Assembly: GCA_024653355.1 (NCBI GenBank)
Contig: JANLFQ010000002.1
Span: 124,001-188,000 of the forward strand
Direction: 5' to 3'
Source: a candidate division WOR-3 bacterium
GTDB taxonomy: Bacteria > Hydrothermota > Tepidihabitantia > Tepidihabitantales > Tepidihabitantaceae
DNA: 64,000 bases
The notes below the pieces were generated by a model that saw only the letters and a list, made by a program, of their open reading frames with translations, had not been told where the DNA came from and made no database searches. Below, piece by piece: positions 57,023 to 64,000 of the stretch (positions are counted from its first letter, which is position 1; every line of letters starts with the position of its first letter). A program made the translations under genes and the position numbers.

Positions 57023-58038
57023 GCCTCCTTTGCGGGGTTGTTTTCTTTAATCGGGCGGGGAGTTAAGGCAAACAAAAGTCCGCCAAGCAGGGCAAAGAAG
57101 AGGTCCAGTCCAAGAAAAATCAGAGCGGTGGCAAGCGCCTGCTCAGCACCCATCTTGCCCGGAAGCCAGTCCGGTGTAAAAAAGGCAAGAAACGCCGCTT
57201 CCCGGACTCCAAGCCCGCCAATCGTCGGGATGTTGACGACAATGTTCAAAAGGGGGATAAATACAAAGTAATAACCCAAGGGAACGGTTGCCCGTACGGC
57301 ACCGGCACAAAAAAACCAGGCAAGCGACAGTGTTGCCTGCACCCCAATCCCCAAGATGAAACTCAATGCCAGTGGTCCGGGTTGGTGGCGATACCTTTTT
57401 ACCGCATCGTAAGCCCGGTCAAGGGTCTGAGTAAGACGGTGCAGTTGAAATGGGAGACGGGAGAAGATGCGGCGGGCAATATTATGGCACCGGTCGTTAA
57501 ACAGTACCACGGTGATAAGAAGCAAAAAGAGCAGAATTAAAAGTAGTAAAAGGATGACAGCGGGTCCGGTCAAACCGGCTTTACCCAGACTCAATGCGTT
57601 GCTGCGGCGCAGGGCGATAAAAAGTGCCAGCAAAACGGCAAGAAATGTTAAACTTTCAAAACCGATGAGGCGGTCAAGAAATGTGGCGGAGAAAGCCTCG
57701 GGTCCTTTTCCCGGTTTTACGGTGTAGGCAATGCGCATCACATCACCCCCGATGGAAGTGGGAAGGAGTTTGCAGAAGAAGAGGCCCAGAGTAAAAACCC
57801 GGGCGAGGAACCAGGCGGAGAAGTGAAGCCCCTGGGCATTGAGAAGAATCTGCCAGCGCCAGGCAGAGACCCAGATGAAAAGGATGTAGGTGAGGAAGGC
57901 AAGAAGGAGGAATTTCAGGTCGGCCTGGCGAATGGTTAGCAGGCAGGCGCCCAGTTGATTCCGGAACAAGAATGCAAGCAGGGCAAGTAAGCCAAATGAA
58001 ATCACAAGACGGAGTACAGTAGAGGCGGCGCGTTTCAC
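57019..58038 (-). CDS. Flippase-like (lysylphosphatidylglycerol synthase TM/UPF0104) membrane protein
   Basis: A 339-residue polytopic membrane protein with about eight segments. The family marks are LGLFFCKLLPTSIGGDVMRI, DRLIGFESLTFLAV and NIPTIGGLGVREAAFLAFF. Relatives (AglD/UPF0104) are implicated in lipid-linked precursor handling. Gene overlap with the GT2 gene on one side and hisC on the other supports a role in a glycolipid or lipid-modification pathway; exact substrate unknown. Confidence 0.88.
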   Translation of the reverse strand: MKRAASTVLRLVISFGLLALLAFLFRNQLGACLLTIRQADLKFLLLAFLTYILFIWVSAWRWQILLNAQGLHFSAWFLARVFTLGLFFCKLLPTSIGGDVMRIAYTVKPGKGPEAFSATFLDRLIGFESLTFLAVLLALFIALRRSNALSLGKAGLTGPAVILLLLLILLFLLLITVVLFNDRCHNIARRIFSRLPFQLHRLTQTLDRAYDAVKRYRHQPGPLALSFILGIGVQATLSLAWFFCAGAVRATVPLGYYFVFIPLLNIVVNIPTIGGLGVREAAFLAFFTPDWLPGKMGAEQALATALIFLGLDLFFALLGGLLFALTPRPIKENNPAKEA

Positions 58039-59006
58039 TTTTCATGCCTTTTTTCCCGGTCCAAGTTGGGGCGCAGCACCTGCTCCAGGTGTTCAATCCG
58101 TTCATTGATATAGGCGAGCGCTTCACCCAAAAAACCGGCGGCAAAGAGTAAAAGTCCGGCAAGGACCGAGAGAATTACGAGGTAAAGCAGGGGGCGAAAA
58201 CCGTGACCGAGGAGGCGCAGGATGATGGCGATTAAACCGACGAGAAAACCGATAAGAAGGCTCACCAAGCCGAGGGTACCGAAGTAAAGCAACGGTTTGC
58301 GCATAAATGTGACCTGGAATCCAACCGCAAGCAGGTCAAGAAAACCGATGACGATGCGGCCGGGTTTTGAGTATTTCGGTTTTCCCGCATAGCGCGGCCG
58401 GAGTTCAACCGGGATTTCAACAATGGAAAATCCTTTCTGCGCCGCCAGGGGAACGATATACCGATGCCAGTCTTTGCGCAGCGAGAGGGCTTCGAGAACT
58501 TCCCGGCGAAAGGTCTTGAGAGCGTTGATGTCGTGGACCTTCAATCCGAACAGTTTCCGGGCAAGCCAGTTGTAGATGGCAGAGACGGTGCGCTTTTCGT
58601 AATGGCCCACTTTGCGCCCGGTCACAAGGTCATACCCCTTTTTTAGAAGTTCAACCTGACTTTTTATGTCGTCAGGTGTAAATTGCAGGTCGGCGTCAAA
58701 GATTGAAACATAATCGCCGGCGGCGAGTTCAAATCCGGCAAGAAGCGCGGCGGTCTTGCCCTGATTTTTATTAAGGCGCCGGGTTTTAAGAAACGGGTAC
58801 TTTTCGCGCAGCGACTCGGCTTTAGTTCCGGTGCCATCGGTTGAACCATCATCAACCACGATTACCTCGTAAGAGTCGTCCAGTTTTTCTGCCAGTTCGG
58901 TCAGGAGGGGTTCGATGTTATCGACCTCATTGTAAGCCGGAACAATCACCGAGACAAGCGGTTTTCGCCGTTCGGCGGCAACTTCGGGTTGTTCTGTAAA
59001 CCCCAT
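58035..59006 (-). CDS. GT2 glycosyltransferase with C-terminal membrane segments
   Basis: A 323-residue polyprenyl-phosphate sugar transferase of the dolichol-phosphate mannosyltransferase type. GT2 core VSVIVPAYNEVDNIEPLL, EVIVVDDGSTDGTG and the metal-site DADLQ in VSIFDADLQF; two membrane segments near residues 225-300 (LVSLLIGFLVGLIAIIL and LYLVILSVLAGLLLFAAGF), then a coiled tail. First gene of the operon; its ATG lies 10 nt behind TTGACA-16-TATATT. Confidence 0.93.
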   Translation of the reverse strand: MGFTEQPEVAAERRKPLVSVIVPAYNEVDNIEPLLTELAEKLDDSYEVIVVDDGSTDGTGTKAESLREKYPFLKTRRLNKNQGKTAALLAGFELAAGDYVSIFDADLQFTPDDIKSQVELLKKGYDLVTGRKVGHYEKRTVSAIYNWLARKLFGLKVHDINALKTFRREVLEALSLRKDWHRYIVPLAAQKGFSIVEIPVELRPRYAGKPKYSKPGRIVIGFLDLLAVGFQVTFMRKPLLYFGTLGLVSLLIGFLVGLIAIILRLLGHGFRPLLYLVILSVLAGLLLFAAGFLGEALAYINERIEHLEQVLRPNLDREKRHEK

Positions 59007-59016
59007 TTCAGTCCAA

Positions 59017-59044
59017 AATATACCAGATTTTGTAGTGTTGTCAA
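59017..59044 (-). promoter_or_regulatory. Near-leaderless promoter of the GT2 operon
   Basis: Minus strand TTGACA (59039-59044), 16-nt spacer, TATATT (59017-59022), 10 nt to the ATG at 59006. Confidence 0.7.
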
Positions 59045-59164
59045 GAGGTGCAGGGGTTATTCAGGCATGTTTTCTATAGCGTATCTGAATGATAACTATT
59101 TGAAAAACAGTGGGTTAGGATAAACAACAGGTTAGAGTGGTTGTTTAAGTGTCGGACTTGTCTT

Positions 59165-59193
59165 TTGTCGGACTGTTAGTAAAATTATATTTA
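59165..59193 (+). promoter_or_regulatory. Possible promoter of the second M28 peptidase gene
   Basis: TTGTCG (59165-59170), 17 nt, TATTTA (59188-59193); short leader with AAAGGAG before the GTG at 59213. Confidence 0.4.
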
Positions 59194-59212
59194 ATACAAA
59201 AAAGGAGTAAAA

Positions 59213-61783
59213 GTGAAAAGGACGGTTTTGATTTTAGGTGTAGCGTTATGTGCCCTGTTTGCCGAAGAGTATCTGGCGATTGTTCCCGGGGTTGCGCCTG
59301 AGCAACTGGCAGAAAAATTTCGTGTTGTGGGGCAGACTGACAATGGCGTGCTGATTGTTGGTAAAAAAGAGCAGATTACAGCGTACGGCGGCAGGGTGCT
59401 GGATTTTGACCCCTTTGACAAGTTGTACTACCGGGTGCGGCTTGTTAACTGGACGGCAAGGGAGGAGCTGGGGAAATGGGCGCGGATTCTCGACTTTGAC
59501 GGCGCGGAGTTTTTGGTCGCGGTCGAGCCGGACAGGGTTGAGCAATTGATGAAGTTGCCGGCGATGTTAGGTCGTGTGGACCTGCAAGGCTGGGTTTTTA
59601 ATAAATCGGAATGGAAGGCGCCCCCAGTTTTTTCCAATCCTTTGGTGGAACAGATAATCTCCCAAGTGTCAGCCGATTCGGTTCTTTCTTATGTCCGGCG
59701 GTTACAGCGCTACCGGACCCGCTACTCAACATCCGACTCCTGCCGGGCAGCGGCAGAATGGATAAGGCAGAAGTTCATCGCCTATGGCTGTGACACGGTG
59801 CTGATGCAATACCACACCTCGGGTCATGCGCCGAATGTAATCGGGATTAAGTACGGGGTGCGCGGTCAGCGCAACCCTTATGCGGTGGTCTGCGGCCATT
59901 TTGACTCTTATGCACCAAGCAATGCACCAGGTGCGGACGACAACGCCTCAGGCACCGCGGCGGTTATTGAGGCGGCACGGGTTACTCAGGGGTTTTCTTT
60001 TCAAAACGACCTGCGGTTTATCGCCTTTTCCGGTGAGGAGTTCGGGCTTTACGGCAGTACATACTATGCGAATCAGGCACGAGCCCAGGGGGACTCAATC
60101 CTCGGGGTTCTGAACTTTGATATGATTGGTTATGTGGATGCGGCACCCGAGAACCTTGATGTGCTGGGGAAGATAGCGAATCCTGCCTGTGAGCCTTTTG
60201 TTGACTGGTTCACCGCAGTGGCGGACACCTACACCGGGCTACCGATTTACAAGCAGATGGTGAACGACAACCAGAATTCAGACCACGGGCCATTCTGGAC
60301 CAAGGGGTATGTCGCATTCTGCGGTATTGAGGACTTCTGGCCGGCAAATCCATATTATCACTCAGCGGGCGACTCAATCGGTGCCGGTTATAACAACAAT
60401 GAGTTCTGCACCCAGGTGACAAAAACCGGTGTTGCGGGATTGGCGCTTCTGGGTGAGCCGGTGCCGTCGAACAAGCCACTGCTGGACTTGCTGCGCTATT
60501 GGGTAGATGACGGTGCGGGCAACAACAACGGGTTCTGGGACCCAGGAGAGAGTGTCGGCGTGTATGTGACTTTGAAAAACTTCGGGGTCGTTGATGCCCA
60601 TGCGGTAAGTGCCCGGCTCAGCACTGCGGACAGTTTTGTCACCCTGTTTGTGGACAGCCTGTTTTTGGGCGATATCCCGGCAAGTGAATCTGTTATCGGG
60701 AGCGAACCTTACACAATGGTCGCAACGGTTAATACCCCGCGCGAGCATCCGGTTCAGTTTGAACTGGTTATCACGGCACAGGAGACCAGCTATCAGAGAC
60801 GGTTTGTCATACCGGTCGGGCGCTATCTCATCACCGACCCGATTCCAGACAACAGCCAGCCACCAATCTACTGGGCGTATGATGACATTGACACCGCCTG
60901 GATTCAACATCCGGTTTACCAATGGGTGGAGGTCAACACCATCGGAACGCGGTTGACTTTTCCCCACAACGACAGCGTAAAGGTGATTAAGATTCCCGAA
61001 GGTTTTGGCGCTTTCCGTTTTTATGGCCGGGTTTACGACTCGCTTTCCATTTCGGCTGATGGCTGGCTCTGCCCGGGCTTCTACCGCCAGCCGCACTACA
61101 CCAATCAACCGTTACCCGGTTCCGGGACACCACCCGGGGTAATCTGTGTCAACTGGGACGACCTGTATCCGGGCTACAACAACGCCGGTTTTGTCTATTA
61201 CCACTACGACTCTTTGAACCACCGGCTGGTGATTGAATACGACAGCGTCTTTTACTACGAGCCCCGCACCGTGCGTGATAAGTTTCAGGTGTTAATCTAC
61301 GACTCTACGGTGCGGACACCAACCGGCGACAATGTGATTGTGTTTCAGTACAAAACCGCAAATTATACGACCAGTTCTACAATCGGGATTCAGGACCCGA
61401 CCCGCACGATTGCGATTCAGGTGCTTTACAACGGTAACTACCATCACGGCGCGGCGCCGATTGTGCCGGGCAGGGCGATAAAGTTTACGACAGTAGAGGC
61501 GACCGGATTAGAAGAAAGCAGGTTGCCGATGCCGGTCAACGGGCTTTTTGGACCGCAGGTTGTTATGCCCAATCCGGCGCGGGGTGTGGTACAAATCCGG
61601 TTGACTCCTGCTGGTAGTCAAGATGCGGAAATTCTAATTTACGACCGTTCCGGAAGAGCGGTTTCCCGGCTAAAAACTTCCCAGGGATGCGGTGTCTGGG
61701 ATACGCGGTCAATTCCCAACGGGATATACTTCCTCAAAGTAAAAGGGGCAAAGGAAGTCAAAAAGGCGGTTTTGATTAACTGA
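59213..61783 (+). CDS. Large secreted M28 family peptidase with T9SS sorting domain
   Basis: An 856-residue secreted zinc aminopeptidase-like protein. GTG start with AAAGGAG; signal peptide (M)KRTVLILGVALCALFA. Propeptide to about 140; M28 domain with CGHFDSY, GADDNASGT and SGEEFGLYGS, and a later HSAGDSIG His. After about residue 420 come a CARDB-like/Ig domain (DDGAGNNNGFWDPGESVGV) and a beta-sandwich region with ISADGWLCPG. The end (MPNPARGVVQIRL, ILIYDRSGRAVSRL, NGIYFLKVKG) is a T9SS type A sorting domain. Paralogue of 44471-46033 but longer. Confidence 0.94.
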   Translation: MKRTVLILGVALCALFAEEYLAIVPGVAPEQLAEKFRVVGQTDNGVLIVGKKEQITAYGGRVLDFDPFDKLYYRVRLVNWTAREELGKWARILDFDGAEFLVAVEPDRVEQLMKLPAMLGRVDLQGWVFNKSEWKAPPVFSNPLVEQIISQVSADSVLSYVRRLQRYRTRYSTSDSCRAAAEWIRQKFIAYGCDTVLMQYHTSGHAPNVIGIKYGVRGQRNPYAVVCGHFDSYAPSNAPGADDNASGTAAVIEAARVTQGFSFQNDLRFIAFSGEEFGLYGSTYYANQARAQGDSILGVLNFDMIGYVDAAPENLDVLGKIANPACEPFVDWFTAVADTYTGLPIYKQMVNDNQNSDHGPFWTKGYVAFCGIEDFWPANPYYHSAGDSIGAGYNNNEFCTQVTKTGVAGLALLGEPVPSNKPLLDLLRYWVDDGAGNNNGFWDPGESVGVYVTLKNFGVVDAHAVSARLSTADSFVTLFVDSLFLGDIPASESVIGSEPYTMVATVNTPREHPVQFELVITAQETSYQRRFVIPVGRYLITDPIPDNSQPPIYWAYDDIDTAWIQHPVYQWVEVNTIGTRLTFPHNDSVKVIKIPEGFGAFRFYGRVYDSLSISADGWLCPGFYRQPHYTNQPLPGSGTPPGVICVNWDDLYPGYNNAGFVYYHYDSLNHRLVIEYDSVFYYEPRTVRDKFQVLIYDSTVRTPTGDNVIVFQYKTANYTTSSTIGIQDPTRTIAIQVLYNGNYHHGAAPIVPGRAIKFTTVEATGLEESRLPMPVNGLFGPQVVMPNPARGVVQIRLTPAGSQDAEILIYDRSGRAVSRLKTSQGCGVWDTRSIPNGIYFLKVKGAKEVKKAVLIN

Positions 61784-61807
61784 TAAGAGTCAAGGATAAA
61801 TTATTGT

Positions 61808-62638
61808 TCAGCGGGCAACAATAAACCGGCTGAGCCATCTTCCCTGAGCGGTCTGGGCTTCAAGGTGGTACACACCGCTGGGCAGGCGACTGACATCAAT
61901 TGTCATTGTTCGAGCGCCAGGACCATGCCACACCTTTCTGCCCAGCGCATCGTAGAGAGCGAGGTCTGCCGCTGGTTCGTCGGTCTGGAAGACGATGCGA
62001 CGGGTTGCTGGATTGGGCGAAATTCGCAGCGAAGGGGTATGAGAGCGAGCAACTTCGCCCGCGCCAGAAGGAAAAGCCCAGCGATAGCCAGCACCGCCAT
62101 TGGTTCCGGCGAAAAGGCTGAGTTCCGGGGCATAGACAAACTCAAGGCTGGTTATCCGCAGACATTCCAGCCCTTCGTTCATCTCCTGCCAGCGGGTTCC
62201 GGCATCGGTGGAAAGCAGCACCCCGTAATCACCGGCGGCAACGATGGTGTCGGCTGCGTTCGGGAAGATTTTTAGCGCCCGCATGCCGCGCCGGGAAATG
62301 AGATTGGTCCAGTTTGTTCCAGCGTCTGTTGACCGGTAGACACCGCCGTTGGTGGCGGCGTAGATAAGATTGGGATTTCGGGGATGGACAGCAAGACTGA
62401 AAACGGTTTCAATTGGTGCCTGGCTTGTCCGAGTCCAGTTAACTCCGTTGTTTGTCGAGCGGTAAACCGCACCCAGGCCCGCAACCTCGCCTGCGGCATA
62501 GACGATTTCGGTCTGAGATGGGGCGCAGGCGAGCGTATAACAGAAACCGGTGCTTGAGCCCGAAAGGTTGTATCGGGTCCAGTTGCTACCACCGTTGGTA
62601 GAGCGGGAGACAACAAAAGACCAGTTGGTCTGGCTCAC
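61808..62638 (-). CDS. C-terminal part of the interrupted Asp-box propeller protein, with T9SS sorting domain
   Basis: In the same frame as the upstream part, separated from it by one TGA at 62774-62776. Reading through that TGA gives a continuous protein, so this is more likely the 3' part of one gene than a separate one. It contains Asp-box repeats (SRSTNGGSNWTRY, YRSTNNGVNWTRT, YRSTDAGTNWTNL, LLSTDAGTRWQEM) and ends in a T9SS sorting domain (ISPNPATRRIVFQT, LALYDALGRKVWH, SGVYHLEAQ). If translated alone it would start at the GTG at 62638, but no ribosome site or signal peptide is there. Confidence 0.65.
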   Translation of the reverse strand: MSQTNWSFVVSRSTNGGSNWTRYNLSGSSTGFCYTLACAPSQTEIVYAAGEVAGLGAVYRSTNNGVNWTRTSQAPIETVFSLAVHPRNPNLIYAATNGGVYRSTDAGTNWTNLISRRGMRALKIFPNAADTIVAAGDYGVLLSTDAGTRWQEMNEGLECLRITSLEFVYAPELSLFAGTNGGAGYRWAFPSGAGEVARSHTPSLRISPNPATRRIVFQTDEPAADLALYDALGRKVWHGPGARTMTIDVSRLPSGVYHLEAQTAQGRWLSRFIVAR

Positions 62639-62773
62639 CGGTCCCCTGCCACCGGTGAAGATTAAGTCGGGATTGGCAGGATGGACAAGGCAGCAACCAC
62701 CATCGTCGTAGTAGGAGTCTTTCTGTTCCCAGACGGACCCGCCGTCGGTGCTCTTAAAGAGCTCGGCTGACCC

Positions 62774-64000
62774 TCAACCCTTGCCTTCCAGGGCGTAAAG
62801 GATGTCGGTGCCGCTACCGGGCGCAATCCCAATCCCGCAGATGTTGCCGCAGGCGAGAAAGTCGGAACACCGGCGCCAAGTGTTGCCGCCGTTCGTGGAC
62901 TTAAAAATCCCGTTCTCATAAAACTCCAGATACACCCGATTGGAGTCGGCAGGACTGACACTGATGGTTGAGATGTGAGCAAACCGCATTCCGGAATGGC
63001 GCTCTGACCAGTTGTTGCCACCGTCGTTGGTCCAGTAAACACCTTTCGGGCAATAGACAAAGGCGCGGTTGGGCACGATTGGGTCGGCAATCATACCGCC
63101 GCCCTTGTCAAGGACGATTCCGGGCTGTGCCACACGCCAGGTTGCGCCGCTGTCGCGGGAGACAAACAGTTGGTAGGATTGGGTTAAAGTGTCGTAACCA
63201 ATCGCATAACCAATTGCGCCATCGGTTAAGGGGAATTGGGCGGCAAGGGCACGGGTAACACCGACGCTTTGCCAGGTTATCCCCGCATTGGTCGAACGGT
63301 AAAGCCCGTACGCTGTGGCGGCAAGGGCGATAGCGCCGTGCTCCGGGTTAACGGACAACACCTGAATCGTGGCGTACGGAGGTAAACCGGTGCTACGGCG
63401 CTGCCAGGTTATCCCGGCGTCGGTTGTCCGATAAACGAGGGAGTCAGAGCATCCGAGCCAGATGACATCTCTAACCGCTGGGTCAAATTCAATACAAAGA
63501 ACTTGCTGGTTAAGGGCGGTTGAGTCAGGAGTCACCCTGACCCAGTGTTCACCGAAATCGGTTGATATGTGCACTGCCGGCAGGTAGTTGCCATTGACAA
63601 CATCATAACCACCGACCAGGAGCCGGCCCGGGGTGTGCGGGTCTGGTTTCAGGGTGAAGTTGAGTGCGGGCAAAGAGCCCGGACGCCAGGATACGCCGCT
63701 GTCGGTTGAAAGAAGTAAATTGCCGCCACCGTCCAGGGCATAAACCCGATGGGCTTGATACGGGTCAATCGCCATTGTTAGGGGGGAGAAACTGCCAAAC
63801 CGGCTCAGTGTCTGCCAGTGGGCGCCAGAATCAACCGTGACAAACACGCGCGGTGTGTCCCGACCTTCATAAGGTATTGCCAGCATCCGGTTCGGGCTCT
63901 GGGGGGCAATTGTTAGAATCTGGATGTTGCCGCCGTCCGGGCCAACTGAAATCCACTCCGCCCGGATTGCTGTCAGGAGAAGAACAATCAGCAAGAGCGA
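62774..64000 (-). CDS. Asp-box/YCF48-like propeller protein, N-terminal part, ends at in-frame TGA
   Basis: Secreted propeller protein. The hydrophobic N-terminus (LLIVLLLTAIRAEW) looks like a signal peptide whose first codons may lie beyond the right edge; a TTG at 63994 is the first candidate inside. Repeats of the Asp-box type (VSTDSGVSWRPG-like, YRTTDAGITWQ, YRSTNAGITWQ, FKSTNGGNTWRRC) fill the sequence. It ends ALEGKG-stop, and the frame continues past the TGA with GSAELFKSTDGGSVW, another repeat, without any frameshift. The function of such secreted propellers is unknown. Confidence 0.7.
   Translation of the reverse strand, partial: SLLLIVLLLTAIRAEWISVGPDGGNIQILTIAPQSPNRMLAIPYEGRDTPRVFVTVDSGAHWQTLSRFGSFSPLTMAIDPYQAHRVYALDGGGNLLLSTDSGVSWRPGSLPALNFTLKPDPHTPGRLLVGGYDVVNGNYLPAVHISTDFGEHWVRVTPDSTALNQQVLCIEFDPAVRDVIWLGCSDSLVYRTTDAGITWQRRSTGLPPYATIQVLSVNPEHGAIALAATAYGLYRSTNAGITWQSVGVTRALAAQFPLTDGAIGYAIGYDTLTQSYQLFVSRDSGATWRVAQPGIVLDKGGGMIADPIVPNRAFVYCPKGVYWTNDGGNNWSERHSGMRFAHISTISVSPADSNRVYLEFYENGIFKSTNGGNTWRRCSDFLACGNICGIGIAPGSGTDILYALEGKG

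Noticed and set aside
62774-62776. Selenocysteine at the propeller TGA
   Set aside because: The downstream GCTCT-TTA-AGAGC stem is small and lacks a convincing bacterial SECIS loop, and propeller repeats have no use for a redox residue at this place.
61808-63994. Genome-wide TGA recoding to an amino acid
   Set aside because: Several genes stop at TGA within tight ATGA or TTGACA overlaps, so TGA is a working stop here; the propeller TGA is a single local case.
1-64000. CRISPR arrays, insertion sequences, prophage genes, rRNA
   Set aside because: No regularly spaced repeats, transposase or phage structural motifs, or rRNA-like sequences were seen in the window.

Overview
This 64 kb window looks like a bacterial chromosome segment of moderate-to-high GC from an uncultured, probably thermophilic, Gram-negative lineage. 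My best guess is candidate division WOR-3 (Stahlbacteria) or a close FCB-like relative. The reasons are many secreted proteases and propellers ending in Por/T9SS- or FlgD-like sorting domains, a V/A-type ATPase, a type I-alpha glutamine synthetase, an AmmeMemoRadiSam-type radical SAM gene and the gene order. This taxonomic call is inference. There are no rRNA genes, CRISPR arrays or insertion sequences.

Layout. 1-5 kb: a C25 gingipain-like protease cut by the left edge, M19 dipeptidase, M23 peptidase and a lamin-tail protein. 5.3-7.1 kb: glnA with a mini beta-carbonic-anhydrase-like gene. 7.2-14.1 kb: a plus-strand run of PEGA protein, radical SAM, DUF362 ferredoxin, scpA, Mth938, DUF488, nadA, outer-membrane protein, lipoprotein and methyltransferase. 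14.2-25.9 kb: an S8 protease and a 1,824-residue C25 protease flank a ribBA-ribH-nusB-phosphoesterase operon. 26-28 kb: an aromatic amino acid/histidine ammonia-lyase and a Mut7-C protein. 28.3-29.8 kb: an AT-rich two-gene island with a predicted PD-(D/E)XK nuclease, directly behind a five-tRNA cluster. 30.3-38.9 kb: PpiD-like chaperone, an orphan six-PAS protein and V-ATPase C-F-A-B. 39-44 kb: dnaA, DnaA boxes, hypF carrying a perfect parS, and membrane proteins. 44.5-47.9 kb: M28 peptidase and a propeller. 48-50 kb: a sigma-54-type activator followed by repeated binding sites, a -24/-12 promoter and a strongly terminated untranslated RNA. 50-55 kb: TldD/PmbA and a Lon-family protease. 55-59 kb: a GT2/flippase-like/HisC/DUF502 operon. 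59-64 kb: an M28 peptidase and a propeller gene interrupted by an in-frame TGA.

Two cross-cutting patterns stand out. First, a TTGAC(A/T/C)-16/17-TAnnnT promoter lies only 3-10 nt before the start codon of about 14 genes, so their mRNAs should be leaderless or nearly so; the secreted proteases instead have leaders with Shine-Dalgarno sites. Several annotated starts are revised here on that basis. Second, in four places the TGA stop of one gene is the TGA of the next promoter's TTGACA. The best candidates for an undescribed system are the 48-50 kb sigma-54/small-RNA module and the nuclease island behind tRNA-Lys. The parS site and DnaA boxes suggest that the replication origin is near 39-42 kb.
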